Assembly (NCBI GenBank): GCA_035048485.1
Contig: CM068581.1
Coordinates: 7,887,430-7,951,429 of the forward strand
Length of the DNA: 64,000 bases
DNA from: Pteria penguin
Taxonomy: Eukaryota; Mollusca; Bivalvia; Pterioida; Pteriidae
Reading direction: 5' to 3'
Position numbers and translations under genes: made by a program. Under the pieces are notes generated by a model that was not told where the DNA came from, did not search any database, and was given only the letters and a program-made list of their open reading frames with translations. Below are positions 34,798 through 46,766 of this stretch, in pieces. Each line of letters starts with the position of its first letter. Positions within the stretch are counted from its first letter, which is position 1.

Positions 34798-36679
34798 ATT
34801 ATATATGGAAGGAAAAAGAGCTTATGGTTTCATCAAATTTTAGTCAAGACATCATATGTTTTTACAAGTCATCACTAAAATATAGTGAAAGTCTTCTAAA
34901 AGTACCATTTCTTTTTGTACCCCCCCCCCACCCCCTGTCTCTGCCAGTTTGTTATGTGTTAGCAAATGTGTTAAATTGTTAAATGTTAGCAAATGAGCTT
35001 CCATGATTTATAGATATTTCGAAATGTTCTACTATATCAAAATCAGAATTAGTTCACTTGAATACTTAAAAGCAAGTGTATTCTTTGAACTCATGACAGA
35101 CCATATACCAGTAAAGTAAAAAATGATGGACACGTAAGACCGTACTAGGGTGTGTGGAACAGAATTACACTGATTAGTATATATTTGTGGTAAATGCTGC
35201 CAAACAAGATGTGTATACAGATTTTATTTGCTCAGTTAGTATGAAGCTTGTTAATCATATGTAATATTCTTATTGCTCCTTGTGGCCATGAAAAATATGT
35301 GTATTGTTCTTTCAGATAATTACTGTGCCTGATTTTGTGTTAAATTGTCCTAGAATATTCCTCACACTTCTGTATTCTACCCCATGGTGATATATGGGAC
35401 TTGGTTGTTAAACACAGATCTTGGTTGATTGTGTATCAATCAGGCAAATTGTGTATCAATCAGGCAAACTGGTCTGGTTCTCTTACTAAAATCCTAAAAT
35501 CCAGTAAAGTGGCATGGTGTGTTCTCTTTCTGAAAACCAATAAAGAGGCATGGTGTGTTTTCTTTTATAATTCAATGTATTTTGGTGATTGAATCTCCTC
35601 CAAGAAAATTCATTATAGTCTTTATTTGTCATTCATTGGCCATAGTTTGAATATAAAAATGTATCCAGTACAATTGCAGTTGAATGAACTGTACAGGTAA
35701 ACACCTCTCATAAGCAGTTCTAATCAACGAATTTACTATATCTAGTTACTGATGTATTTTAAAGATGTAGATGATCATGTATAAATTTCATTTTGGTTTT
35801 CCATCAAGGGTATATAGAAAGGATTGGGTCTGTTTTTCCTACTGAACTTCATGTCCTATTTTGTGTGGTTGTATGAGTACCCATCAAACTATGATCTCTT
35901 TTTATCAGAGGAATAAGGATAAATCACATTAAAGTGTCAGAGAAAAGGTTTAAAAAAGGATAAGGCAGTTTACAACTTCAGACAGTTCATATGTTGTTAG
36001 AGCACTGATAAATGTGATAACACGCATCACTGGAAAATATCACTGATACATAAGATTACATGGAAGAGAAATGAAAGGCCTACTATGTTTGATTGAAATC
36101 AGGGGAATGATACTGCACCATATTATAGAATGTGTAATCAAGCTATATTTACAAACACTAGGATATCATTTTATAGACACATGGATTTGTTTTTCATTAT
36201 TATCAAATGAAACATCACATATAAAGAAATCATTTGACACTTTTAAATCTATAATTTCCCTGTGTTATTGTATATAAGTACAAGTAATTGACCATAGTTT
36301 TCCTAAATGATTACTTTTTTTAATTGTTTTACCAACAATTATATCATGTGGAATGATGTTGTTCTGTCACCTAGTTTGTGATGGGTTTATTGAGATTGGA
36401 TAAAACATTACTAAAGGTATTTCATATCAGTTTTCAATTTATCTAAGCTATATACTATGTTCTTGGCTATTGCATGTTATTATAGAGTCATTCTGTTTAT
36501 TGAAAAAGGACTAGTGTAGCGAGTCTTGTGATTTTATAACTCATCACTATTATTGTCATTCATATGTATGAACTTGTTGCAAGAGAGTTTATATAGACAT
36601 CTTTTCGATGAAAATATCTAATCTGGAAATAGTATAACCAGATTTATGTCTTTAATAATGTTCAAATGAGATACATGCA
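34798..36679 (+). other. Probable 3' UTR of the IAP gene and downstream DNA
   Basis: No coding signal. A poly-C run lies at about 34921-34930. An AATAAA at 35539-35544 is the first plausible poly(A) signal; a short direct repeat (TGTATCAATCAGGCAAA) lies just before it at about 35430-35470. Confidence 0.4.
35539..35544 (+). promoter_or_regulatory. Candidate poly(A) signal for the IAP gene
   Basis: AATAAA, about 740 bp after the stop codon. It is the best-placed hexamer, but others lie further on, so the true end is uncertain. Confidence 0.3.
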
Positions 36680-37312
36680 GAAGCCTATACACGACACATA
36701 CAAGGAACATAGTTATGTCATTATAATGACAGATATGTGGTTTATACCAATTAATGTCTCGTAATTATGACATACAACGAATGTAGTTATTACACCTTAT
36801 TAACTTGTTATAGCGACATATAACCTCATTATTATGACATAATAAAGAAATATTCTTTATTATGACATATGACAGATGTCATTATAATGACTTATTATTT
36901 TGTTATAACAACATTATCCTGTTATTACAACATACAAAAGATGTCATTATTACACATATCTTGTTATTACGACTTAACATCTTATTATGACTTAATATCT
37001 CGTTATTAGGACATAATACTGATGTTGTTATTATGACATCATATATGACTTAATATCTCGTTATTAAACTGTAATAATGACATCCGTAATATGTTATAAT
37101 AAAGAGGTAATAAGTCATGATAACAAGGTTATATGTCGCCATAACAAGATAATAATGTGTAATAACTACATCTGCTATAACAAGATAGTAAGTCGTAATA
37201 ATGACATCCTTTGTATGTCATAATTACGAGACATTTTAAAAGTCGTAATAACAACTTATATGTCGTTATAACGACATAATTTTTTCTCTTTTATGTGGCA
37301 CGTATGGGCTTC
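36680..37312. mobile_element. Inverted-repeat element built of GTCGTTATAACGACAT palindromes
   Basis: Terminal inverted repeats GAAGCCTATACACGACACAT and (reverse complement of right end) GAAGCCCATACGTGCCACAT. The interior is a series of near-palindromic modules such as TGTCATTATAATGACA, TGTCGTTATAACGACA and CTTATTATGACTTA. About 630 bp, non-coding. A MITE or foldback element. Confidence 0.8.
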
Positions 37313-39680
37313 AATAGATGCATGTCAATAAGTGGCATATTGAAAAACAGGTCTGTCATGAGAAATTCAAAGAATTGTAACCATATTTGAGGTCATTTGA
37401 TGAAGAACTTCAGGTGACATGTCCTACAAGGGAAGTTGGGGTAGAAGGGAGTGGGAAGAAAAAAAGTGGGAAGAGCAAAAGTGAAGGGGAGAAGGAAAGA
37501 TGGAGAGAAATGGGCAGTATTGAAGAGGAAAATGGTGCAATGTATGAAAGGAAAACCATAAAAAAGGGTAGGAAGGAGACCGGGAAAAGTGTGTAGATGG
37601 AAGAGGGGAAGCAAGGGAAAGAGAGATAGCAATACACCCACCTGCTCAATTGTCCTATGTATTGACTGTTCATATACAAGCCAGAAGTCAGTGTAACATT
37701 TGATATTTTCATGTCTGGCTGAAAATTGATGAAACCATGAACTTTGAGGGTAACATTAGAGAGTAAAATCTGTAATGTTACTATTAAGCTTACATTAGCT
37801 TAAAATCCAACAGATACCTTAAAAGGACAAGGAGGCTTTGTTGGAATATAGAGAGATGATGTTTTGACATTTGTAAACTAAAACTGAGTAAAAAGAAAAA
37901 TCAGTATGAATTATTATGGTACAAATCTGAGCTATATTTTATACTGAGTTGTAGAAAAACTGCAGACAAATGATTTATACTGCAGACAAATGATTACACC
38001 TAAAACTGTAACTGTTAAATCAATTGAAATTCAAATATTTATAGAGGTGTTTCATTTTGAATTCCAAGTTTGACTTTTTATTCACAATTTGTTAATATTC
38101 TTAACTTTATAAAACAGTTCGATTTTAACAGATCTATTTTTTTTTTCTTAATATTTGCCAAGAGGCATTGCCTTCTTAAAACAACTAAACAACAAATTCA
38201 CCTAATGCAATGTCAGTTAAATGCTATATTCTATATTAACATAATGGATATCTCCATTTCTTTTCAAATGAGGTGTCTCTTTATGTATATACACTTTATC
38301 GGTTACATGTCCACTTATGTTGGATTTCCAAGAATTTTATAATTTCTTGTGTATCGTCATTCACTCATTGAAAATTAATTACCGAGTATAAACAATTCTT
38401 CGAGTATGATCACAAATGTAAATGATTTATGTTATAAAATGAATGAAATGAGGAAATTAAGAATGGAGATCATAAACTAGGTGTTCACTGATAATACTAC
38501 AGAATGAAGTATCAACATGATGACAACATATACTGTCAAGTGACGGAAAAAAGTCTCAGAAATTCATATTCGTTTTAGTCATAAATGTTTTCATATTTTC
38601 TCTTTAAAAGAAAAATTGACAAAGATAAAAATCATTACAGAAAAAAAAAATCTAATTCATAAGTATTATTTCTTAAACTACATTGTAAATTAAGTAGTGT
38701 GTTTTGTGTTGATGTATTTAGTAATATGTGTTGCAGTAATGATTATGTGTGGTATTTAGGTTTTAAAGCCCTTAACCTTAGTATGCCATAATTGAGGAAA
38801 ATGTATAAACAAAAAACTAAATAAAGAAATAAAATAAAGTAAAAAAAAAATAATAATAAAAAAAAATAAATAGATAAAAACAAACCACACAAAAAAAAGA
38901 AGAAAAACAGAAATCATTTGCTTGTTAGGATTTTTAGGTTTGTATGTAGTTTTGTATATTATCTTTTTTGTTGTTCTAATTAATGTTCTATGTGTTAACG
39001 AATAAGTTGGAGTTGGGTACAAATTTTGAAGTTTGAAGAAAAGGTGACTGGGATACTTTTATTTGTTAAATACCCCCTTTTAATGAGAATTTTGCTTTCT
39101 AAAAGCTGTGTATGACTACAATACATATTTTCACATTTTATTAATCAGAAATCATTTGTACATGCACAAAATATATAAAGCTTTGATAAGACAAACGCAG
39201 ATGTTGCCACAAATATTTAGAATAAAGCTCACATTTTGTTGTTTATGATTCTTTATGATATTACAATGTATCTTTAGATAGACATTCATAATAATAAAAA
39301 CACTGCTTATCAAAATGTTTATCTCCATGTTACATTCTTATTGTTTTTATTATTATTTATATAGTACAATATTATTATTTCTACATCAAACTTTCCATTT
39401 ATGGGTCTTTATACCGGACTGTATCTTCTAGGTAGGTCTGGTTTTAATTTTGGGTTTTATAGTTCCTGCTATTTCCCACACAGCGTTTCCTAGTACCTTG
39501 TCATGTAAAGCTTTCTTGTCGTGGAACTTGGTACATATACTTTATTGTATTGTGTGTTGAAATAAACTATGTGTAATTATTTATGGTTGTGATTTATACT
39601 TATCCCATGAATATGAAAATATCCCAGTACACACAAATTAAAATCCTTGCGTGTATAGGTAGGATACCATGACATTTGTC
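37313..39680. other. Intergenic, no gene recognised
   Basis: 37430-37620 is strongly purine-rich on the plus strand (GGGAAG/GAGAAGG runs). 38810-38890 is an A-rich tract with AATAAAATAAAG-like runs. 39550-39580 has an AATAAA in a 3' UTR-like setting. Short open frames here have no support. Confidence 0.4.
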
Positions 39681-39684
39681 GGAC

Positions 39685-39860
39685 TTTTTATGGAGACAGA
39701 TCCGACTCAATTGATTAGGAGCTTGTAATCTAGTGGTTCCAGGTTCGAATCGTGATTCGTTGGTGCTCCGTCTTTCGGATGATACAGTAAAAATGGAGGT
39801 GACACGTAAAAGACTCCTCACTGCTTCGGGAAATGGAAATTACATAGAATCGTAATATAC
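39685..39860 (+). mobile_element. Diverged SINE sharing the core of the 40601 SINE
   Basis: A tRNA-like B box (GGTTCCAGGTTCGAATCGTG) at about 39735 is followed by GTCTTTCGGATGATACAGTA, AAAATGGAGG, CACGTAAAAGACTCCTCACT and GCTTCGG, matching in order the SINE core. The head before the B box differs from that of the other copies. Confidence 0.6.
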
Positions 39861-40600
39861 ATATGTAATAATCCCAAAGATCATACAAAGAATTACGATA
39901 TCATTTCCGACTTAGGACGGTCAACCATAAATAAATATTTATACGCAGAAAAAAAAACCCCAGAGAAATCAATGAAGGACAGTCCTTAACATTATTACAA
40001 GACATGGGTTTATAATGTTTCGTTTGTTCGGTGGTTCCCGCAAGAATGGTTAGTCTAAGATCGCTCTTGTTATGGTTAGTAAAGTGTCTCATAACAGGTT
40101 TATCTTTTTATATTGTATGTCGTGTTTGTGTACCTGTATCCTCTCCTCTATATTGTATGTCGTGTTCGTGAACCTGTATCCTCTCCTCTATATTGTATCC
40201 TCTCCTCTATATTGTATGTCGTGTTTGTGAACCTGTATCCTCTCCTCTATATTGTATGTCGTGTTTGTGTTCCGGTATCCTCTCCTCTATACTGTATGTT
40301 GTGTTTGTGTTCCTGTATCTTCTCCTCTATATTGTATGTCGTGTTGTGTTCCGGTATCCTCTTTTTATATTATATGTCGTGTTGTGTTCCGGTATCCTCA
40401 CCTCTATATTGTATGTCGCGTTTGTGTTCCTGTATCCTCTCTATATTGTATGTGGTATTTGTGTTCCTGTATCCTCACCTCTGTATTGTATGTCGTGTTG
40501 TGTTCCTGTATCTTCTCCTTTATATGGTATGTTGTATTCCTGTATCCTCTCCTCTATATTGTATGTCGTGTTGTGTTCCTGTATCCTCTCCTTTATACTG

Positions 40601-40883
40601 AAGCCGGCGTGGCCTAGTGGTATCGCGTCGGACTCCTGATCGGGAGGCCGGGGTTCGAGTCCTGCTCTGGTCATGCCGGTGTTCTGTCTTTCGGATGAGA
40701 CAGTAAAAACCGAGGCCCCGTGTCGTGGTATACACGGCACGTTAAAGATCCCTCACTGCTTCGGGTGGGTCCGTTGCAAAGGTCAAAATTTGTATGCCCC
40801 GCATCAGACAGATGCCGTCACCATATACGTGAAATATTCGTGGTGTGACGTAAAACAAAAATCAATCAATCAATAAAAAAAAC
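40601..40883 (+). mobile_element. tRNA-derived SINE, intact copy
   Basis: Head AAGCCGGCGTGGCCTAGTGG (A box) and GGGGTTCGAGTCCTGCTC (B box) is tRNA-like; the core is GTCTTTCGGATGAGACAGTA with CCCTCACTGCTTCGG; the tail is AATCAATCAATCAATA plus A run. Flanked by CCTTTATACTG and CCTTTATATTG, an 11-bp target duplication with one mismatch in the 40-bp array. Not a working tRNA gene: the head does not form a full cloverleaf and continues into the SINE body. Confidence 0.88.
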
Positions 40884-41549
40884 CTTTATATTGTATGTCG
40901 TGTTTGTGTTCCTGTATCCTCACCTCTATATTGTATGTCGTGTTGTGTTCCTGTATCCTCTCCTCTATATTGTATGTTGTGTTTGTGTTCCTGTATCCTC
41001 TCTTTGTATATTGTAGGTCGTGTTTGTGCTCCGGTATCCTCTCCTCTATATTGTATGTCATGTTCGTGTTCCTGTATCCTCTCTATATTGTATGTCGTGT
41101 TTGTGTACCAGTATCCTCTCCCCTATATTGTATGCCTTGTTTTGTTTCTGTATCATCTCCTCTGTATTGTATGTCGTGTTAGTGTTCCGGTATCCTCACC
41201 TCTATACTGCATGTCGTGTTTGTGAACCTGTATCCTCTCCTCTATATTGTATGTCGTGTTTGTGTCCCTGTATCCTCACCTCTATATTGTATGCCGTGTT
41301 TTGTTCCGGTATCCTTTCCTCTATATTGTATGTGGTGTTTGTGTTCCTGTATCCTTTCCTCTATATTGTATGTGGTGTTTGTGTTCCTGTATCCTCTCCT
41401 CTATATTGTATGCCGTGTTTTGTTCCGGTATCCTCTCCTCTATATTGTATGTCGTGTTTGTGTTCTTGTATCCTCTCCTTTATATGGTATGTTGTATTCC
41501 TGTATCCTCTCCTCTGACATTGTATGTCGCGTTAAGCCGGCGTGGCCTA

Positions 41550-41609
41550 CTGAAGATGAATAACTGAAAATCCAGATTTTCCAGTTTCCAGAGTGAATGA
41601 CGTGGACAG
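41550..41609. mobile_element. 60-bp insertion flanked by TA in the SINE head
   Basis: Compared with the intact copy (GGCCTAGTGGTATCGCG), this copy has CTGAAGATGAATAACTGAAA...GACGTGGACAG and a second TA before GTGGTATCGCG. The TA duplication suggests a Tc1/mariner-like target, but the ends share only CTG/CAG, so the class is unsure. Confidence 0.5.
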
Positions 41610-41783
41610 TAGTGGTATCGCGCTGGACTCCTGATCGGGAGGCCGGGATTCGAGTCCCGCTCTGGTCATGTCGGTGTCCTGTCTTTCGGATGAGACAGTA
41701 AAAACCGAGGCCCCATGTCGTGGTATGCATGGCACGTTAAAGATCCCTCACTGGGTGGGTCGGTTGCAAAGGTCAAAATTTGT

Positions 41784-42168
41784 CAATCTGATTATAACCA
41801 TATCTTTATTTTCCTTCACATTTTTGTCCCACTGCGGATAAAGATCTGGCGAAACTCCGTAAGGGTCATGTTCTGGTGAACTCTGATTTTCAGCCAATCA
41901 GTGGATCGGCTACAAATTCCTAGGGATTAAATTAACATCCACAGCGTGCGTGACCCACAAGGTAGTTTTTGAACAGTGTTTATTACATAATTGTGTCACT
42001 ATCACGTGCCTAGCCGAGTCATTGATTGGCTATGGGAAATAACGGTTTCGGTGACACAAACGTCATCAGAGTTCACCAGAACATGACCCCTTACGGAGTT
42101 TCGCCAGATCTTTATCCGCAGTGGGACAAGTAGAGAGGCGGAATAAAGATGTGGTTTTAATCAGATTG
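41784..42168. mobile_element. 385-bp inverted-repeat element (MULE- or hAT-like MITE) with 9-bp target duplication
   Basis: Ends CAATCTGATTATAACCATAT and (reverse complement of right end) CAATCTGATTAAAACCACAT; inverted repeats extend about 110 bp, including CCCACTGCGGATAAAGATCT and TGGCGAAACTCCGTAAGG. AAAATTTGT stands on both sides (41775-41783 and 42169-42177); removing the element and one copy restores the SINE sequence seen at 40601. A 9-bp duplication fits Mutator-like elements best. Confidence 0.9.
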
Positions 42169-42589
42169 AAAATTTGTATGCCCCGCATCAGGCAGATGCC
42201 GTCGCCATTTACATGTACGTGAAATATTTGTGCCGTGACGTTAAATAAAAAAAAATCAATCAATCAGTTTGTCGTGTTTGTGTTCCTGTATCCACTCCTG
42301 TAAAGTTGGTTCCGTTTCACCTACACTGTACATTTTTAATAAAGTTTTTTTTTTATAATAATCTTCAAAGACAAGTTTTATAACATCCATGTGCAACTCG
42401 ATTATTCGATCAGTCGACGGAATTCATGCTGCAAAAATTTTCAAGTAGGTAAATGATTATCTTATTGAAATACAGGTCGCAAATTCGATGTGCGAATGTT
42501 AAATTGTTATAAAAAGTTGAGAAATCCCGATCCTTGGAGGGATCTGTACAATTTCAGGCCATCATACAGATTTGCATTCTGACCAATAC

Positions 42590-43300
42590 CCGATACCAGT
42601 TGCCCAATTAACCCACCATCATCTGCCCAATTAACCCACGACCAGCTGCCGGATTATCCCACCATCATCTGCTTGATTAACCCACGACCAGTTGCCCGAT
42701 TAACCCACCGCCAGCTGCCCGATAAACCCATGACCGTCTGCCAGATTAACCCACGACCAGCTGCCCGCTTAACCCACTATAATCTGCCTGATTAACCCAC
42801 GACCGTCTGCCCGATTAAACCACGACCAGCTGTCCGATTAACCCGCCACCGGCTGCCCGATTAACCCACCATCGTCTGCCAGATTAACCTACGACCAGCT
42901 GTCCGACTAACCCACGACAATCTGCCCGATTAACCCGCCACCAGCTGCCCGATTAACTTACCATCATCTGCCCGATTAACCCACGACCAGCTGCCCAATT
43001 ACCTCACCACCAGCTGCCCGATAAACCCATGATCTGTCCAAATAACTTACGACCAGCGGCCAATTAACCCACCATCATCTGCCCGATTAATTCCCAATTA
43101 GCTGCTCGATTAACCCACCATCATCTGCCCGATTTACCCATCATCAGCTGTACGATTAATCCACCATCAGCTCGATTAACCCACCATCAGCTGCCGGATT
43201 AGCCCTCGACCAGCAGCCCTATTAACCCACCACCAGCCGCCCGATTAAGCCAACATCACCTGCCCGATTAACCCACCATCAGCTGTTCAATTAACCGTCG
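42590..43300. repeat. 24-bp degenerate minisatellite (about 29 copies)
   Basis: Unit key: CCCGATTAACCCACCATCAT, CTGC, alternating with CACGACCAGCTGC variants. More diverged than the other arrays, so older. Intergenic. Confidence 0.9.
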
Positions 43301-44955
43301 TAAGTGGAGTATTTGGTGAGATCTTTCGAACTATATCTAGAGTAAACCTCGGATCAGGATATTTCATAAGGTAGTTGTAGAACTGTCATTAGGACATTTA
43401 GTGGTATCCTGGGTACCACATAACAAATCTCTGAACAGTTTGATATAACGAAGCAAAGTTGACCCGCAGTGGATATTCATGAACGCCTTTGTTTGGTTGC
43501 CAACACTCACTACGAATGCTCGAAACGAACGGACGATACAAAAAGTTCAACACTGAATACAAATCGTACACGTTACAAAGTCAAAAGGTCATCGATCTTA
43601 GTGTCATTCGAAAGGGCTTCATTAGTTGAGTACGCATGTGAAATATAAATCATTAAGTCTCTATCCCTCACGGTTCAAAGGTTATGGCCAAGGTTAAAGT
43701 TAACAACAAACAAACAAACAGACAGACAGACAGACCGGACCAAAACAGTATGCCTCTGATCTATCGATCCTGGGACATGAAAAGTGGCTCACAAATCAGA
43801 AACGGGATGAAATGTGATATATACCAGGTCAAACCCTCCGAAGGGAAAGTTCTGAGCGCAACACTACGACGGTAGTAAGTGTCACAGTGATGAAAAGTGC
43901 GAAAGTAACTGATACAAGGTCACAGTTGCACAAGCAACAACTTATCTGGGTAAATTTATTCATGACAGTAGCTGTTACCTATTTGAAAGCGCGTGTGTTG
44001 CTACTAGTAAAATGATTCGTTATCAGCGGTTTCTACACTAAAAGTCAAGTCAAGTGGAGATTAGTTTTAAAAATACTCGATCTGCATTATGCATTTTACA
44101 GTTATGAAAATGCATGGATCAATTTCGATTCACAAGGGATTATCCAAAGGTGACGTTCAATATAGTACTTCTCTAACCTCGGTTCAGTCGCTGAATTATT
44201 AATTTCTGTACAGACAACAACGATATGTAGGAAAAATGGTAATGTTTGATACAAGCAATATCCGTTATCATTACACGGCATTACTCTGTACCTCCTCCAT
44301 ATTGTAATCTACTGAAATATACCATGCTTTTTCTTTTCTACTGTGCCAAGCTTAATTGTACATGTAGTTTAATGTATTTACTGGATTGGAACCATTCTCT
44401 GCGACGAAAATGGTGTGATGAAACAAGCTTTCACTTCTATTCGGACTGGTAATTAGTCATCCTGGGCGTTTCGTCATCGTTTGAAAATTTGTTTTAGACG
44501 GGTCAAAGCATAGTAATATCATTTTCTATAGGGTCCATATTAAATTATCGAACTTCCATTAAGATGTAGATCTAAATAACGTTCTACATCTTAGCTTTAT
44601 GTAAACATATATCAAAATATTTGTCAGGCCCTCCTCTATCAGAATTTTAACAGTTTACCATAGGTAATCCACTTTAATCTCGAGAAAATCTTGCTAGAAA
44701 GGCGTCACCCCCCATGCCAAAATTCAAATGTAAACAGCAACCTATTTTTATGTCATAAAATCTTTACATTAGCGAAATGAGATTAATGTTCATGATTTTA
44801 TAGCAGAATCATCTTTATTTATAATCTGATCAAACAAATCATCGAATCATCCAATCAGATCCCCTGATACATTGAAGTAGTAGTCCAAATGTTAGATTAT
44901 GATTGTTTTTTCTTTTAATTATAAAGGAATTCCGTTGGTTGATGTATGCTTATTT
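43301..44955. other. Intergenic; one decayed repeat element, no gene
   Basis: 43560-43760 on the minus strand has GTCCGGTCTGTCTGTCTG, then TTTGTTTGTTTG and a GGTCATAAGGTC-like phrase, a family A/D-type copy in reverse. The rest shows nothing I can name. Confidence 0.4.
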
Positions 44956-44957
44956 CT

Positions 44958-45768
44958 ATGCCCAGTAATCCAAACATCATGAAAATGAAAGGCATACAGA
45001 ATCAGATAAAACCAACCCAGTAATCCATACATCATAAAACTGAAAGGCAATCAAAATCAGATAAAACCAACCCAGTTATCCAAACATCATAAAACTGAAA
45101 AGCAATCAAAATCAGATAAAACCAACTCAGTAGTCCAAACATCATGAAAGTGAAAGGCATACGGATTCAGATAAACCAACCCAGTAATCCAAACATCATG
45201 AAAGTGAAAGGCATACAAAATCAGATAAAACCAACCCAGTAATCCAAACATCATGAAAGTGAAAGGCAATCAAAATCAGATAAAACCAACTCGGTATTCC
45301 AAACATCATGAAAGTGAAAGGCATACAGATTCAGATAAACCAACCCAGTAATCCAAACATCATGAAAGTGAAAGGCATACAAAATCAGATAAAACCAACC
45401 CAGTTATCCAAACATCATAAAACTGAAAAGCAATCAAAATCAGATAAAACCAACTCAGTAGTCCAAACATCATGAAAGTGAAAGGCATACAGATTCAGAT
45501 AAACCAACCCAGTAATCCAAACATCATGAAAGTGAAAGGCAATCAAAATCAGATAAAACCAACCCAGTTATCCAAACATCATAAAACTGAAAGGCAATCA
45601 AAATCAGATAAAACCAACTCAGTAATCCAAACATCACGAAAGTGAAAGGCATACAAAATCAGATAAAACCAACTCGGTAATCCAAACATCATGAAAGTGA
45701 AAGGCATACAAAATCAAATAAAACCACCCAATAATCCAAACATTATAAAACTGAAAGGCATACATATC
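44958..45768. repeat. 54-bp minisatellite (about 15 copies)
   Basis: Unit key: AAACCAACCCAGTAATCCAA, ACATCATGAAAGTGAAAGGC, ATACAAAATCAGAT. Copies alternate between CATGAAAGTG and CATAAAACTG types. Intergenic, upstream of the small unknown gene. Confidence 0.93.
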
Positions 45769-46610
45769 CGGAATGACAAAATTTCATCGAATGACAAGCA
45801 CTTTAGCGCAAAATGACGTCACGCAAGGTTCGAAATGTCGAACCTTTCATTATGACGTACTGAGCTTAACAATCAAAAGTCTGCTAAACATCGCTTTCTG
45901 TGTTGAAAAGTGGGTCAAATATGGGGCGTTATGACGTCACATATCAATGTACTTTATACAGAAATAAAATACATAGGTCTTAAAAGCTTTATCTCAGGCA
46001 ATTACAGTGGTTGTGCATATATAATCAGATAAAACCAACTCTGCAGTAATCAAAAGAAATTCTACTGATGGACTATGTGAACCGCCATATGATTGAGAAC
46101 AGGTGCCCAGAGAGGGTAGGCATCTCCTGATTACTAGTAACATCCTTCACTTACATTCAATAGAACTTTAAGTACCTAAGTGTCGTTTGTCGCTACTGTA
46201 CGTACGGGTCTGTTATACATTTTTGTGTTGCTTTAATCAATTTCATCAGCTCTCGAATTTCAAAATAGTTACAAGTATACTTACGGACGGGTTATTTCTG
46301 AAATGACAATTCATTCGAAAGTTAATCAGGTGATAAAGGAAAATAAGAAATGAATGTAAAAAAATAACGAAAATCGACATTAAAGACTGAAAGTCAGTCG
46401 ACTGAAGATATCTAGAATATACTCTGAGAGAAGCTAGTGGTGCATAACTTTGGATTCCCTTTTCAAGTCTTACATTGATTTTACCATATTCAGTTTCATG
46501 ACATTAATTTTGTATAAGTGTAACATTAAAGTGAAGAAAATAAAATTTAAGGAGAAAACAGCTAGTTGGGAATGACATAGTCTTTGGATGTAAAGACGGA
46601 ATAGGGCAAT
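45769..46610. other. Region upstream of the small unknown gene
   Basis: Contains a short palindrome AAGGTTCGAAATGTCGAACCTT (read as two halves) at about 45825-45848 between TGACGTCA sites (about 45813 and 45933). A promoter is expected here or just downstream, but no TATA box or other core element stands out. Confidence 0.35.
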
Positions 46611-46766
46611 ATGAGGCGACATCGTATCATCAGACGACGACGTACAAGTGAGGAAAACGTGGGCCTGTTTAGTAATACTGCACAGGAATGTACATTCAAG
46701 TGGAGCAATGATTCACAATCTGTTCATAAAAAACAATCAAAGCCGAGTACTCCCAAAGATGATAAG
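46611..46766 (+). CDS. Small unknown gene, exon 1
   Basis: 52 codons, from the ATG to PSTPKDDK, then GTAAGA. Arg-rich start and Ser/Lys-rich end; no membrane segment or signal peptide. Confidence 0.62.

Larger units (their letters stand above)
41534..42267 (+). mobile_element. tRNA-derived SINE, copy split by two insertions
   Basis: Same SINE as 40601. The head is split after GGCCTA by a 60-bp insert plus TA (41550-41611), and the body by a 385-bp inverted-repeat element (41784-42168). The tail is AATCAATCAATCAG. Flanks TGTCGCGTT and TGTCGTGTT suggest a 9-bp target duplication in the 40-bp array. Confidence 0.88.
40090..42303. repeat. 40-bp minisatellite, split by two SINE insertions
   Basis: Unit key: TATTGTATGTCGTGTTTGTG, TTCCTGTATCCTCTCCTCTA; variants include CCGGTATCC and AACCTGTATCC. 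Blocks 40090-40600, 40884-41533 and a last unit at 42268-42303. Overlapping false frames of 95-165 codons run on both strands. Confidence 0.92.

Noticed and set aside
37387..37712. Lys/Glu-rich 69-codon protein (plus) or Pro/Phe/Leu-rich protein (minus)
   Set aside because: Purine-rich low-complexity tract; no splice or start support.
40601..40672. tRNA gene
   Set aside because: A and B boxes are present, but the sequence runs into a SINE body with an ATCA tail and recurs in several copies; it is a SINE head.
40113..41735. Overlapping frames of 95-165 codons resembling hydrophobic Cys-rich proteins
   Set aside because: 40-bp minisatellite and SINE sequence read in several frames.
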